64,000 nucleotides of DNA from Acanthacorydalis orientalis. Lineage: Eukaryota > Arthropoda > Insecta > Megaloptera > Corydalidae. The notes beneath the pieces were generated by a model. The model saw only the letters and a list, made by a program, of their open reading frames with translations. It made no database searches and was not told the origin of the DNA. Shown piece by piece: positions 38,346-51,492 of the stretch. The DNA is taken from assembly GCA_034766995.1 (NCBI GenBank), contig CM068317.1, positions 33,059,501-33,123,500 of the forward strand, written 5' to 3'. Position 1 is the stretch's first letter, and each line of letters opens with the position of its first letter. The translations under genes and the position numbers were made by a program.

Positions 38346-39153
38346 GAATTTGTACGAATTGCTCAAAAAATATATTGTAATGTTTACTAAAACAACCAGT
38401 CATAAGCAGTAAAAAGTAATTTATTTCATTATTTGATTTTTTTCCTTTATATTTCATAACTTTTAATCTTTTTTAATCCAAAAATTAAAGATTAAAAAAT
38501 TACTTTTAATAAAGAAATATATATCTGGTGTAAGAGTGGTTGAAAAAATATTTTTTATCGTTAATTCAATTCTTTTGTTGTATTTTGTATACACACAAAA
38601 CTAAATATGAGAATAATAGCAACAATTAATTGAAAAATAAATACCAAATGTTTCTTATCAACATAAACAGATTTGTTTAGAAAATTCTTTCTATAAAAAA
38701 ATAAATGAAACGAAAATGTACGAACTTCTTTAATAGTCACTCATGCTATTTAAAAAAACTTATTCAATAATTAATGATTGCTCTTCACATTCATATTAAA
38801 AAAATGTTTCCTCCATTCCATAGAACAAGGTGAACATAAAAACATTTTTTATACCGAAAGAATTATTCATTCAATGATTCCTGTATCATCACATTTGTTT
38901 AAACATTATTTAAAACGTACATTTTATATCATACGTTGTACACTATTGACATTTATTATTTAAATATATGTTAATGTGCGTATGAATAAAAAAAAAAACA
39001 AGTAAATAAACACAATTAAACGAGGAAGTTTTTAATAATTCAAAAAATATATATTTATGTATCAGACGGCGATTTTTATGTATGAAATATAGTTTCAAGA
39101 ACGAATCGTTTCATTTGCATACAGTTAGTGGTTTGTTTAAAAACTGATTAGCA

Positions 39154-39230
39154 CTTTCGTCGACCTCGGCTCTAGTTCATTCTTGTTATACGATAAATCA
39201 CATTTACGTATGCAAATATGTATATGTGTT

Positions 39231-39296
<66 letters not shown>

Positions 39297-39313
39297 AACC
39301 AAGGTCGAAAAAG
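39154..39313. repeat. Inverted flanks around a TA microsatellite
   Basis: CTTTCGTCGACCTCGG (39154-39169) and, inverted, CTTTTTCGACCTTGG (39299-39313) bracket the (GT)n(TA)n tract at 39220-39294. This may be a short palindromic element with the microsatellite in its loop. The match is only about 15 bp. Confidence 0.4.
39220..39294. repeat. (GT)n(TA)n compound microsatellite
   Basis: About 15 bp of GT, then about 55 bp of pure TA. Confidence 0.97.
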
Positions 39314-40273
39314 CTTCCTTCATCGATTGTTCTAAAGAATACAATAAATGCAATTAGAATGATTTCCCATCATTCAAACATTTTTATACGTAGGAATAAA
39401 CAGGTGCGTGTGTAAAGAAACTTTACATTGTGATGTCTGATAATTTTTTTTATTAATGAATGTATGAACTTTGTTAATTAACTTTTTTCAATTCCTTTGT
39501 ATTTGAAATGGAGTTAATTTTCATAGTCAACCAATTCAATTCGACATTTATGGAAATAAAAAGTGGTTTTAAAGACGTTCATTTCATAAACATGTAATAA
39601 AATTTTAATTTAAAATTAAAATACATTCATAACAATACAATAGGGTTTTTATTAAAAAAATCAATAAATTATGAATGTTCTTACTATTTCGGTTAAATTA
39701 TTTTATATATTATTTCTATGTAATATTTTTAATATATTCAAACAAATACAAATCATTGATTTAATTTTGGTTATATTCAGAATAAAGTAGTATTATCCAC
39801 TTCTCTTCCAGTGATCTTCTATTAATTTAAATGAGAGATTAAAAAAAGTATGTTATATCAAAATAACATCTTTTTAGAAATTTACGGTGCATATAAAATA
39901 ACGTTATTGTCCGTTTTGGTTAAAAAAGTAGAATAATACTAACCCACAAATTAATCAATTCCTACATACTGTATACTACACATACTATGTACAAAATATT
40001 AAATATTTGTTTTTGTTCATTTTTAATCATTTTTATGTACATTTTGTTGACAAAACTATCATCTTTAAAGCTCAATGTGCAACTAAGGCAAGAAAAGTCT
40101 AGGACTCATTTGTTAACTCGGCCTTAATTGCATACTTATTATTTTTCTATATAGTTTTCAATTTAATTTAAATAGGCCATTAAAAACATATGTATTATAT
40201 TTTAATTCAAAATACATAAAACTGATTATAAACTCCATATGGTATTCATATACTTTCTTTTCGTATCAGAATA

Positions 40274-40405
40274 TATAGGTGATTCAATTTAGGTTTCCAC
40301 ATCAAAGTATTAAAAAAACCCAAAAGTAAAAAATAACATGATTTTTTTTAATTTTTGCATTTTTTTTAATACGTTTATGTGAAAGCTTAAATTAAATCAC
40401 TTATA
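40274..40405. mobile_element. Palindromic mariner-type MITE, about 128 bp
   Basis: TA at 40274-40275 and 40404-40405 flank two arms of about 60 bp that pair at roughly 80%. The left arm begins TAGGTGATTCAATTTAGGTT; the right arm, inverted, begins TAAGTGATTTAATTTAAGCT. Both continue CACATAAAcGTATTAAAAAA-like. Nearly the whole element is a hairpin with a loop of about 10 bp. The TA flanks and terminal repeats point to Tc1/mariner; no transposase remains. Confidence 0.7.
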
Positions 40406-40465
40406 TTTATATGGCTTATAAAACTTAATCACTTTAAATTGTTATCTCAGTATCTTCTCTCTTTA

Positions 40466-40505
40466 ATATATATATATAGAGAGAGAGAGAGATAGAGAGA
40501 GAGAA
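40466..40505. repeat. (TA)n(GA)n compound microsatellite
   Basis: Short TA, then GA with one TA interruption. Confidence 0.95.
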
Positions 40506-42380
40506 ATTTAATATTCCATACCTGTTTGGAACGAAAAAGTGCCATTCTTTTATTATATAAAAAAATGTTAATTACATTGTTTTTATATTTTCTTTAATTA
40601 ACATTTATTATTAACTATTTTAATAATTTATGTCGATATTTACATGAATCGATATATTAGACATATGTGCATATAATAATAAAATCTTTTTTTATTAACT
40701 TTTGGTCACATAATTTAGACATATTTTTTCCTGATGTTTCATCAAAAATAGCCAAAGAAGGTTATATATGAATTTATTTAATATATAATCATCGAGTATT
40801 TATATACGATATGTAATAAAATAATTTGTTTGTATTTAAAATAACTCGTATTTATAAAAATACAACTTCAGAATCAATGGATTTCAATTTAGTATTTTTT
40901 TATTACAACTTGAAAACAATGAATTAATTGTCTCAGCCTTCATAAATATTTTATACATTTGACTAATATATAATATTTTCTTTTCATTAAAGACTTCATT
41001 TCTGAATACAAGTTACTTTTAAATAACTGTCATTTCTATTCCTTTGCTTGAATACGTACCTGTCCTTTATAGAAGTAATTGTTTTCAAGATACGACACAT
41101 AGTCCTCAAACAGACACTAGTATAAAGAATTCAAATGTTAATAGAAACACATAATTTCTTTTAATGTATTCATATCACGAGTTCATTGTATTTCTAGTAT
41201 CAGACGTCGTTTCGTTCGAACTGTGTTATGATAAAATATGGTAGTTATATTGTTTTTGCACATTTTTTTAGTGTTGTGTTGCAAATGAAGTTAATGGTTA
41301 GTGCAAATATCACAAGTTGTTTGTGACTATAATTTACTACAAGATAGTTTATCATATGTGTTTTCATATATTTTTTTTATATAAATAAAAACTCTTTACA
41401 TCGATATCGAATTTATTTTATATTATATATTATATCGATATTTTTTATTCAAGACTACATATCGTTATGTCAATTTATCAACAATTGTATTTAACAGTCT
41501 CAGAAATATTGTTCAAGTTACAAAAAGTAATGATATTCTGTTATATTGAAATCTTTTGATATTATATTCTTTTGAAATTGTAAATATTTTTAATAATTAT
41601 TTCAAAAATCAGTTTATTTTAATTTTTTTATAGATTAAAGTATAAAATATACTTTCAACTAACTAAAAAGATCATAAAATATGTAAGTATTTTTATATGT
41701 TTTGGAATTATGCACTCATGAGAGATATTAGTTATCTACAATCAAAAAAATCCCTTTTAAATTTAATAGAGATTTGAAGTATTATTTATTTTTTTATAAT
41801 TATCACTGTCCAATTGGTTTCTATAATTTAAAAAGCTTATTTTTGTAATAGCTTTTGAGTGGTTTTAAAAAATATTTCAACAAAATTTCACATACTCAGA
41901 TTTTTTTCAAAATTATTTTTTTTCTGTTAGTGTACTTTTAGAAAAATCTAAATATACACAAATCAAATAAAGAATATAAAAAATAATTTTTCATAAAACT
42001 TGATTCTAACAAAGACCAAACAGACATTCTTGTAAAAGAAGATTCATTTTTCTGTATAAAACTAGACACTACATTAGAAGTTTTTGATAAAAGTTGATCT
42101 TTTTAATCTATCCAGTCTGTACATATTCAAATTAATGATTTAATTTTAGTTTAAATAAAGATATTTTCAGCAATGAATTCATGAAAAAAATTGTTTTTTT
42201 TTAGCACAAATATCTATTGTTTATTAATAATTTCTTTGCATACTTATTACAACATAGTTTTTTTTGCATTATTTATTATATTTAAATAATTGTTCATTAC
42301 TAGTGATAATACATTTTAGAAAAGTTGGTTTTGTTTTCTGTATACAAATAATGAACTTAAAACGTTGTTTCGCAATAATG

Positions 42381-42500
42381 TTTTTCTCTTGCTCCACAAA
42401 CTATAAACATTTTTCTGGTCAAATATGTTTAATAAATGATTTGATTGTTATTTATGCGCCTTTTAACATCATCACCTTTATCTTTTTCTGCGTCTTCGAA
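42381..42500 (+). mobile_element. Foldback element, copy 9 (left arm only)
   Basis: TTTTTCTCTTGCTCCACAAAC, TTTCTGGTCAAATATGTT, TTAATAAATGATTTGATTG, TTATTTATGCGCC and AACATCATCACCTTTAT follow the left-arm order. No right arm was found downstream. Confidence 0.65.
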
Positions 42501-43309
42501 AAAACTTCTGATCGATAGCATCACAATCGGATGCGTATAAACTAGAATCAGTGTAGTCTTTCAACGTTAAACCATTTTCTATAACTTTCATCAAACTATT
42601 TGTTTGTAGAAGGTATTATTTTTTTTATCAGATTTTTCACTACTTAGGTAGTTATAACCAAAATCACCAAAAATGAATTTTTTCACATTGGTGATAATTT
42701 ATCTGAGTAAAAGAACCATTCCCGATTACCTCAAAATAATTTTAATATAATTCAGATATTTGCACCTGTTGGTATATACTTTTTCAAATGCCATTGTGGT
42801 CCAACTTAAACATCAAATAAAATGAATCACTAAACTTAAGTTGTGTATAGAATTATTATTTCAAATATAATTTATATATGATATATAAAAATATGTAAAT
42901 AGTATAATTGCGTATTATTCCAATTTATATTATGTAATAAATACTATTATAATTAAACAGTTGAATATTGTTCATTAAATTTAATACAACTGTAAGTAAT
43001 GTGAAACAATTAGATTTTAATTAAAAAATGTTATATATGTTTTATACACGACCATATATATTATAAATATCTAAAAATGTTGAGAATGCTATTTTTTATA
43101 TTTTCATATATAATTGATGTTTATGAAATGCATTTTATTGACAAAAATGTTAGCATAATTTTATTAATCAGCATTATACCATTTGTATTATTTGCAAAAT
43201 TGCTAAAATTATATATATATATATACACGTTATATTGCTTATATGGAAGAAAATGTTTCATTGCTGAAAAAGGATTTGAGAAATTCATTTTAATTTATCC
43301 ATTTTTAAC

Positions 43310-43310
<1 letters not shown>

Positions 43311-43376
<66 letters not shown>
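43311..43376. repeat. (TA)n microsatellite
   Basis: About 60 bp of TA. Confidence 0.98.
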
Positions 43377-43378
<2 letters not shown>

Positions 43379-43564
43379 TAGATTGATAGATAGAATATGG
43401 TTAATATATTAAGTTCTTATTTTCTACTTTTTAAAAACATCAACTTTAGAATAACCTCAAAGACTCAAATGCAATAATTATATTTTTTTTGATTTTAAGA
43501 ATTTTTTTCTATATAAATTGTTTCATTTCATACCAATTTAATATTTTCAATTGACTTTATATTA

Positions 43565-43567
<3 letters not shown>

Positions 43568-43634
<67 letters not shown>
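43568..43634. repeat. (TA)n microsatellite
   Basis: About 66 bp of pure TA. Confidence 0.98.
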
Positions 43635-43640
<6 letters not shown>

Positions 43641-44669
43641 TCTACTCAACTGAAAACATTATATTAATTATCCTAATTAATGATTGAACTGTGAGATTGT
43701 CTTATCTTTTTATTTGAAACATAATAATTTCCAAATACATGAATCAAACAATAAATTTAAAATGATTAAATATCGTATGATTTTTGGTTCTAATATTAAA
43801 AATATTTACTTGTGATAACGCTTAATTTGTTTTACTAGATCCGGTGACTAATATTTAAAAAATATAATTATGTGATTAATTGTAGAACGTACTAGTAAGA
43901 AAATAAACATTAAAAAAGTTAAATCATCGTAACTTAAATATTATAATAATAATGATATTAATATTGTAATTAATATCTATCAAATATTTGTTTGAAATTA
44001 TGTTGTTACTTTTGAAAAATAAACGACAAAATAAATTTCAAAAGAGATTGATTTTCTTAAAAAGAAACAAAGTAAGTTTACATAGAAGCGACTGTTGAAA
44101 TTATTGATTTTATAATTAGGTATGAAGAAATAGTATACAAGAAGCAAAAATACGTGTAGTAAGTGATTATTGAGTTAAGGCCATTTTCTAAATTTACAAT
44201 TAAGAAAATAAAATAAATATGGACGTTAATTATACGTTTTTAATAATGTTTATTTGTTTTTAAACATTTTCATTTTAATACCCGTATTACAGTACTTGAT
44301 TGATTATTTTATAATATGTTGAAATATTACATTACATATTTTAAAAATTAGAGATTTGTTTTCTATTATGAAAACTATAGCTTCAAATTCTCTATTTTTA
44401 AAAAAATGTGCAAAAAATGTAATACCTGCATATATTATAAATCTAAAACTTTCTATAATAATTCAATAACACTATTTATATTTTTATCTTCAACCAAAAT
44501 TCATATATTATATAGCATTTAAAGCATCAAAAAATAATAAAAAATAAATAAAATTATACAAAATACATATTTTATAACGTACTCTACTTTATTTGTTATT
44601 AACATTTTTTTAATTATATTAAAAGCACTAAATATGTATAGATTGCTATCTGTTTATTTATCAGTCTGC

Positions 44670-44674
44670 ATATG

Positions 44675-44737
<63 letters not shown>
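44670..44737. repeat. (TA)n microsatellite
   Basis: Two TATG interruptions, then about 56 bp of TA. Confidence 0.97.
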
Positions 44738-44739
<2 letters not shown>

Positions 44740-45079
44740 AGTGCTAGTATGGTAAGAACACGTTTTTTTTTTAAATATGTTTTAGTAACATTTCGAAAAT
44801 ATTCTATTTGTACCAGTCCAAAATTTCAATTAAATATTAATTTTTTTTTGTTTGAAAATTATTGAATCAAGGTTTTTATTTATCCTTACATACAGAATTG
44901 AACATGAGTCTCCTATACTAAAATAATCCATTAATTTTGGGCAGCTTACTGAAGCATTGAAAAATATATGTTAAGAATAACAAGAAAAGATTTAAGCAGG
45001 GTAGATTTGATATGTTAATAAACAATAGTAACAAACATAATAGTAAAAAAGGATTTGAAATAAAAATGGTGGAATATAT

Positions 45080-45082
<3 letters not shown>

Positions 45083-45144
<62 letters not shown>
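45083..45144. repeat. (TA)n microsatellite
   Basis: About 62 bp of pure TA. Confidence 0.98.
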
Positions 45145-45145
<1 letters not shown>

Positions 45146-45559
45146 GGATAAAAGAGCCAGATGTCCTTAATCAAGGATACCTTATGTGTATGAGTCTTTT
45201 CAGATTTGTTTTAGATCTAAATCGTCAAAAACACACCTTTCGTTATAATTTTTAATAAAAGCTACGAGAATGTATTTTATTATTTTATTATCAGAAAAGT
45301 ACACGGGCTGTGAAAAATTTTTGTGGCTACTGCTTTAGATTAAAACGTACAAATTGCCATAATCGATATTTGTATGGAAAAAACCAAACATATTATTATG
45401 TTCTATTATAGATTTATTTTCTTGGTTAATGTGTAATCATGATTATAAATCATGTAGAAATGTGAAATGTGTAATAAAAATACAAATTACTTTAGTAATA
45501 GGTATATGAAATAGGCAGTCATAAAATATAGTAAATTTTATTAGCAATGTTTCAAACCT

Positions 45560-45680
45560 AAACCACTTTTGAGTGCGCGCGTCATCTAGACTCTCCTTTA
45601 AAATGTATCCATGTAATTTTCAAGTGCTGCTGTTCACCGTCAGATGGTGAGTTCAGTTATATGTATATTGACGTGTCATT
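45560..45680 (+). other. Low-AT island with a donor-like site
   Basis: GAGTGCGCGCGTC and CACCGTCAGATGGTGAGTTC stand out. The GTGAGT hexamer at 45647-45652 matches the animal 5' splice-site consensus and directly follows an ATG. An acceptor-like TTTTCAAG lies 22 bp upstream. A micro-exon or first exon is possible but unsupported by any protein match. Confidence 0.15.
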
Positions 45681-48600
45681 TCAAGCGATATATATATATA
45701 TATATGTATATATCAGGTAAAAAATATTTAATATATTTTTAATAGTTTTACAAGGAAATATTTTTCTCTATTTTTATTAAGAATTTTTAGACTTAATTAT
45801 ATTTGCCTTGTGCAACAACAGTCTTTGTTTAATATTGAACTTTAATGCGAATTGCGGTAGATTAGAAACCATTTTCTAGGTAAAATAACAACAAAAATCT
45901 AAAAAATATATTTTTATCTAATTATTTGTAATTATATTTAATGTATCTTTTTCGAATTTTAGCATGCTTCAAAAATAAATATGAAATTACATGTGATATA
46001 AAGCAATGACGAACTTTAATCGTGTATATTTTACTGGAAATTAAATTTAAAACAATATTAATAAAATTAATTTATTATAAAATATTAATTTGGAATACAT
46101 AAATCAAAATAATTCAGTGTACTACTTCTTATTTGATGTATACTGTATGTTAATGTAAATTCATTAATAGCATGTGTTGCCTTTAGTTAAAAATAATAAA
46201 AAAAGATTTAAATAACACCTTTTTTAAAATTAAGCGTATTTTAAACTAGTATAACAAAATATTATTGAAAAATACTATCTAGAAAAACAAAGAAGAAAAC
46301 ACATTCAATATATAAGATAAAATATATTAGAAAAACATACTAATTATGAAATCCGATGATGAATTGTTTGTCAGATTGTAAGTAAACATACAGTAATAAA
46401 GTCTTTTTTACTTATGTGGAAATAAAATCTATGGAAAGCCATGTGCAGAGAAAATTTTTCCAGAAACATTTTTTACACCTTGACGTTACTCTTAATTATA
46501 AACTTTTTGTGGTGTATTGAGTGTGGAAATTTGTATAAGTAAATTAAGCCAGAGTGCTGAAAACTAATTGTGTTATAATGTCTATATAATATCCTAGTTG
46601 CTTTAAATTAATTATTAATATTTTCTTGCTTAATTATGCTTCGTTAATTATTACTATATCTTTTTTAATTGCTTTTATTTAAAAATTTTGTCAAACAATA
46701 AAAAAAAATGGTAAGAAGTTTTGTCTAAAAATTTTGTATATCAGATATTTCACTTGTAATTAATATTGAATCACTTTTTAAACTTGTCTGAAAAGAAATC
46801 ATGTTTTCTTTAAAATTTAATTTAAACATTCTAATTCTTTATTTTAAAAGACATGAACCCTCTTGAATGTCTCGCTAGTTCTTTGTTCTACCCACAAACA
46901 ATTTAATTTTTAAATATTTCTTTTTATTAAATAAATACACATTTTTGTTAAAACTTAAAGGTTCAAATATTTTCTATAGCTAAAAGATACTAAATTTTCA
47001 TTTAAAACATATATATATATATATATGTAGTTTTTATTTTAATTTAATAACAATAAATAGAACTTGAATAAAAGCGTTTGCAGATAACTTCTTATATATA
47101 AATATAATTAATTATAATAACATTTTTTTGTTCAAAAATACAAAGGCTCTTCATATATGTTACCACTCCTTTGTTCTTCCACCTACACAAGAATTGAAAG
47201 TTTTGTTTTACATTTAAATATTTCAATATGTAAAAATGTGTGTATTTTGTTACAATTAAATAATTAAAATATTTTTTACGCTTACAAGATTCTAATCTTT
47301 ATTTTTTGATGTATTATACAAAAATGTTGGGTTGTATTTTAACTTAATAATAATGAATGTATTTGGAGTAAAACTTTTATGCATAACATCGTATATACTG
47401 GTTAATAATTCTTTATTATTATTATTAAACAGTATGCAATGATTTTTAAACGTAATTATATATAAATTCTGCGCTTTGTTTCGTTACTGATTAATGACAG
47501 CTAATTCTTCGACAAACAGTAAAAACAGTATATATATAAAAAAATTGAGAAAATTATTACATATAAGTTTTTATTCTAGAATTTGACATTTTATGTTATA
47601 AAACATAATATAAATACTATTCAAAATGTTTATTTACGGATAAAAATTAAATGGATAGTAATTTGAGGATCCAATAAAATAAATTATTTATCATTTAAAA
47701 ATATACTTCTAACGTCACTGACATATTGAATACCTGTATAAAAATACATAATTAACAAGTTATAATGTACACTTAATTGAATATAATCATGTATTAAAGA
47801 AATTTTAAAACTTTGTTTTTTGAAATAATAATTTTTGACTCAGACTGTTCTCCTGCCTGTCAAAATATTACAATATTAACGGTAAATAGAAGTTCCATTT
47901 CTCTGAATATTTAAAATATATTATATTACAGAATGTGTGTTTTAATAAAAAAGAGTATGAATGAGAACTGAAAATTAAAAAATAATAATGTTTGCGTGTA
48001 TAATATGCGAACAACAAAGCATTGATCCAATGTACAACGATGAGGTCAATGCAGAGTTAAACCAACGTACTTATTGAAATGTAAATCTAGTTAACAGCTC
48101 AATTGTCAACTACTGTAATTTGACAGCTTGTAATCAATTTAATGACATTCATACGAACATTTTTATGTAATTTTGTATATTGTTGCTTCGAAAATTCAAC
48201 TGTAAATCAATTGATAGTGTGTGGGTTTTCATTATTTTCGCAATATCATTTTTCATATTTCATTTCGTTAACATTAGGCACGTAAATGATCTGTTATTAT
48301 TTTAAATTATAACAAATATACGCATACGAAATGTTTTAATTTCCTATTCAGTTTAATGTCATACAATTATCTTTTTATAATATAAAATGTGTACTAATAA
48401 GTATTTTAATGTTTTTAATAGTTACAAAGAGCTAACGTAAATATTACATATAATAGAAAAGAAAAAAAAACATTTATTTGTTTTTGTTAAAATAATTGAC
48501 TTATTAACACAGAATGGTAATAATATATACATTAAAAATAAAAAGGGGTGAATAAATTTTTACATTTGTATAGCAGCTGTTGGTATGAGCGCCAATATTT

Positions 48601-48854
48601 GGATTATTATATAAATTAACATATTTTTTCCAACGAAATATTTCGTGACGAACATTTCTAAATTTCACATAGCAACAGAATTAAGTGTAATGACCTTTGA
48701 TAATGATTTCCAACACTGACAGTACTAATAAAACATTATTAATATTTTCTTTTAGGTATAATTTTTATTTGAATTTTAAAATAGTATACTCTAATTTTTT
48801 TAATATTTTATGTATATACAACACAAACATGTATATAAATATACATACGTTCAT

Positions 48855-48982
<128 letters not shown>

Positions 48983-49131
48983 TAACAACCTTTGATCATC
49001 CATTTCTAGATGAAAACTTGGTTCAAATTATTCAGTTGATAACGACTTAATTCATTTTTTTCAAATATTTCTTTTCTAATAATCTTATCCCACCTATTTC
49101 TTGCTGTATTTTAATTTATTATATATACAAA

Positions 49132-49270
49132 CAGTGGCGGGTTATCCTATGAGCAATTGCCTGGGTCTCCCAGCCAATCTTTTATAAACTCATTACTGTA
49201 GTACAACACTGTACATGGGGCTCCTTAATTCAAATTTGCCTGAGCCTCATGAAGCTATAACTCGCCACTG
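49132..49270. mobile_element. hAT-like MITE, 139 bp
   Basis: Terminal inverted repeats of 14 bp with one mismatch: CAGTGGCGGGTTAT at the left and, inverted, CAGTGGCGAGTTAT at the right. The interior is markedly GC-richer than its surroundings. CAGTGGCG-type ends and the small size fit a non-autonomous hAT element. The 8-bp flanks (TATACAAA and ACACATAC) do not match, so the target duplication is absent or eroded. Confidence 0.72.
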
Positions 49271-49500
49271 ACACATACATACATATAGTATACTGTCTAA
49301 TAATATAATAAATAAAAAAAATGTATTATGAACTTAAAACTATTGAAACTAAGAAAATTATTTAATTATTTGAGTTATATTCCTATTTATATATGTTATA
49401 ATGAATTTTAAAAATACAATACCTAAAATATTATTTCTCAGTAAAGTATCAAGATTTTATTTTAAAATTATTTTGAATCATTGACACAATTTCAATTTGT

Positions 49501-49640
49501 CGCTCTGACGATTATGGAATAGACATTATAATGCACATAAGTGACATTCAAAAATGATTAATAATGATTTATTGAACATTTTTTATCAAAAATTTTTTTT
49601 TATTTAAATGGGGTGAGCAAAAAATTTATTTGTTTACGAG
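49501..49640 (-). mobile_element. Foldback element, copy 10 (right arm only)
   Basis: CTGACGATTATGGAATAGAC, ATGCACATAAGTGACATTC, AAAAATGATTAATAATGATT, TATTGAACATTTTTTATC and AAATGGGGTGAGCAAAAAA are the family right arm in order. Confidence 0.75.
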
Positions 49641-49987
49641 AATTTAACCCCAGTGTCAGAACTGCATTATGTAAATTTTAAATAGTTCCTAAAAATGAAT
49701 TAATAGTTGAAACTTTATTTAAATTTTCTTCTTTATAAATATTTTGTTAAAAAAAAACTTCCCTCTTTACCACATAATTGTTACATTAAGTATTTCAACA
49801 TTTTTCAAGAGAGGGTTTTATCTCATATTTTACTAGATTAAAAATAAGAAGTGAGTTTTATCTTGGAATTTTTTCTGAATAACCTCTCCACTACCACTTT
49901 CCACCATCTTTTCTATTTGTTTACTCTTCTCAATTAGTGTGTCTCGAATTAAAGATAAACAACTGAAGCGCAGACTTCTTTCTCTAT

Positions 49988-49989
<2 letters not shown>

Positions 49990-50028
<39 letters not shown>

Positions 50029-50032
50029 GCAT

Positions 50033-50089
<57 letters not shown>

Positions 50090-50093
50090 TAAT
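49990..50093. repeat. (TA)n(AC)n(AT)n compound microsatellite
   Basis: TA, about 24 bp of AC-rich DNA, then AT with one GT. About 100 bp in all. Confidence 0.98.
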
Positions 50094-50444
50094 ATGATGA
50101 TTAGAGCGTAGTGTTCAGCACGTTTATAGTTAATGATTGTTGTTAACTGTCTTATAGTGTTTATTGTTTTTCATTAAAAATTGGTTATTCTTTGTAGCAA
50201 TCTTAATAAACCTGCAAACTGTTTCTAATATTAACTAATAAAAAATACCGATATATCAAATATATATTTAATAAATATATATTATACAACGCAAGAAAAT
50301 ATCATGTCATATAAGTAAATTAAAAAAATGTATATTTATGCAATTCAATAAACAACAAAACATGGAAAGGTCTGTTTAATAGTTCCATGTTTTTCCCATT
50401 AGATGATTAGTGATTCATTTTAATGCTTTATGCCTATAGTTAAT

Positions 50445-50458
50445 ACACATATACACAC

Positions 50459-50523
<65 letters not shown>

Positions 50524-50535
50524 AAGAGAGAGAGA
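50445..50535. repeat. (CA)(TA)n(GA)n compound microsatellite
   Basis: A CACACCC start, about 60 bp of TA and a GAGAGAGAGA end. A GC-richer stretch (50540-50640) follows that may be an old repeat fragment. Confidence 0.97.
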
Positions 50536-51227
50536 ATATCTGCACATATGTGGGTGCGTTAACCCCTCTTCAACCTTTAAAATTCATCCCTACAGAAGGG
50601 AGTATCGCCCTATACTATAATATACGACCAACTCATTGAAAATCCCATTGTTTTATCAGTGCAACACACGTTATTAATATATATATGTATTCGCGTACTA
50701 TCCTTTGTTATGGCCCTTAATTGTTCATATAAGTATTGTGTTTTAGCAAAATCATGTTAAAAATTGATCAGTCCTTGCTTGAATGATCAATTTATCTTTT
50801 ATGATTTTTATAAAGGAAAGTAAGCAAGGATGTGTATAAAATAGACGGTGTATTGAAAAAGATTACATTAATTGGAATAATGTATAGATTTTATAAAGAA
50901 ATAAAAATAGTAGGTGCTATTTAGTATCGAAATATTTTTTCAAATCGGTCTTTCATGTTTTCAGAATGAGAAAATAAATTTTTAATCCTGTTTGTGTCAT
51001 TTATTCGTGTCCTTTGCATTAAAAATGTGATTTTTACTAAAAATAGACGTATTTTAAAAAATACTTGAGATTTTTTTCTGATTTTGTTATTAATCATTCG
51101 CTCTTGTATCTATTTCTTATTCTCTAATTACATATCGGTACTATTCTGCATTTCTTCCTTTTCTACTTTCAGATATCTTATTTAGATATTCACTTAATGT
51201 TTGTATTTATTCAGAGCTTTCCGTACT

Positions 51228-51387
51228 TTACATGACAATGCATTTCTCCAGATATAACGGCTGCCTTAAGTCTTCAAGTGCTTCGCAAGTAAAAAAAGAC
51301 CTCTCCGGTTTCCGCTATAACATAAAATACACACAGGTGCTCCATCACATCTTCTTTTAGACTGTCTAGACTGTCAATACGAGGTTT
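51228..51387 (-). pseudogene. Frameshifted coding relic, family unknown
   Basis: A low-AT patch whose minus strand reads two open segments. Frame 1 (51387 down to 51274) includes IDSLDSLKEDVMEHL and an IAETGE segment. Frame 2 includes ALEDLRQPLYLEKCIVM and ends in TAA at 51228-51230. The frames meet across an A7 run on the plus strand (51291-51297), a common place for indels. Sequence character (Leu/Glu/Asp-rich, amphipathic) is protein-like and unlike the Lys/Asn/Ile/Tyr output of surrounding DNA. No start, intron or domain is recognised, and chance cannot be excluded at this length. Confidence 0.35.
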
Positions 51388-51466
51388 TTAGCCTGTTGTG
51401 TTTTATAATTTTATGGATGTATTTTATACCTTAAAGAAATTATACTCAACACTCTTATGATAGTTT

Positions 51467-51492
51467 AGACCTTTGAATATGTTCAAAGGTCT
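51467..51492. repeat. Perfect hairpin, 11-bp stem, followed by T5
   Basis: AGACCTTTGAA and TTCAAAGGTCT pair exactly around TATG. Each arm contains a CAAAGGTC nuclear-receptor-like half site. Confidence 0.85.

Larger units (their letters stand above)
43640..48600. other. Non-coding block, 43.6-48.6 kb
   Basis: Two long TA tracts (44670-44737, 45083-45144) and short ones near 45690 and 47010. The only low-AT stretch is about 45560-45680, with GCGCGC and an ATG immediately followed by a GTGAGT donor-like hexamer. No open frame over 60 codons occurs here. Confidence 0.7.
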
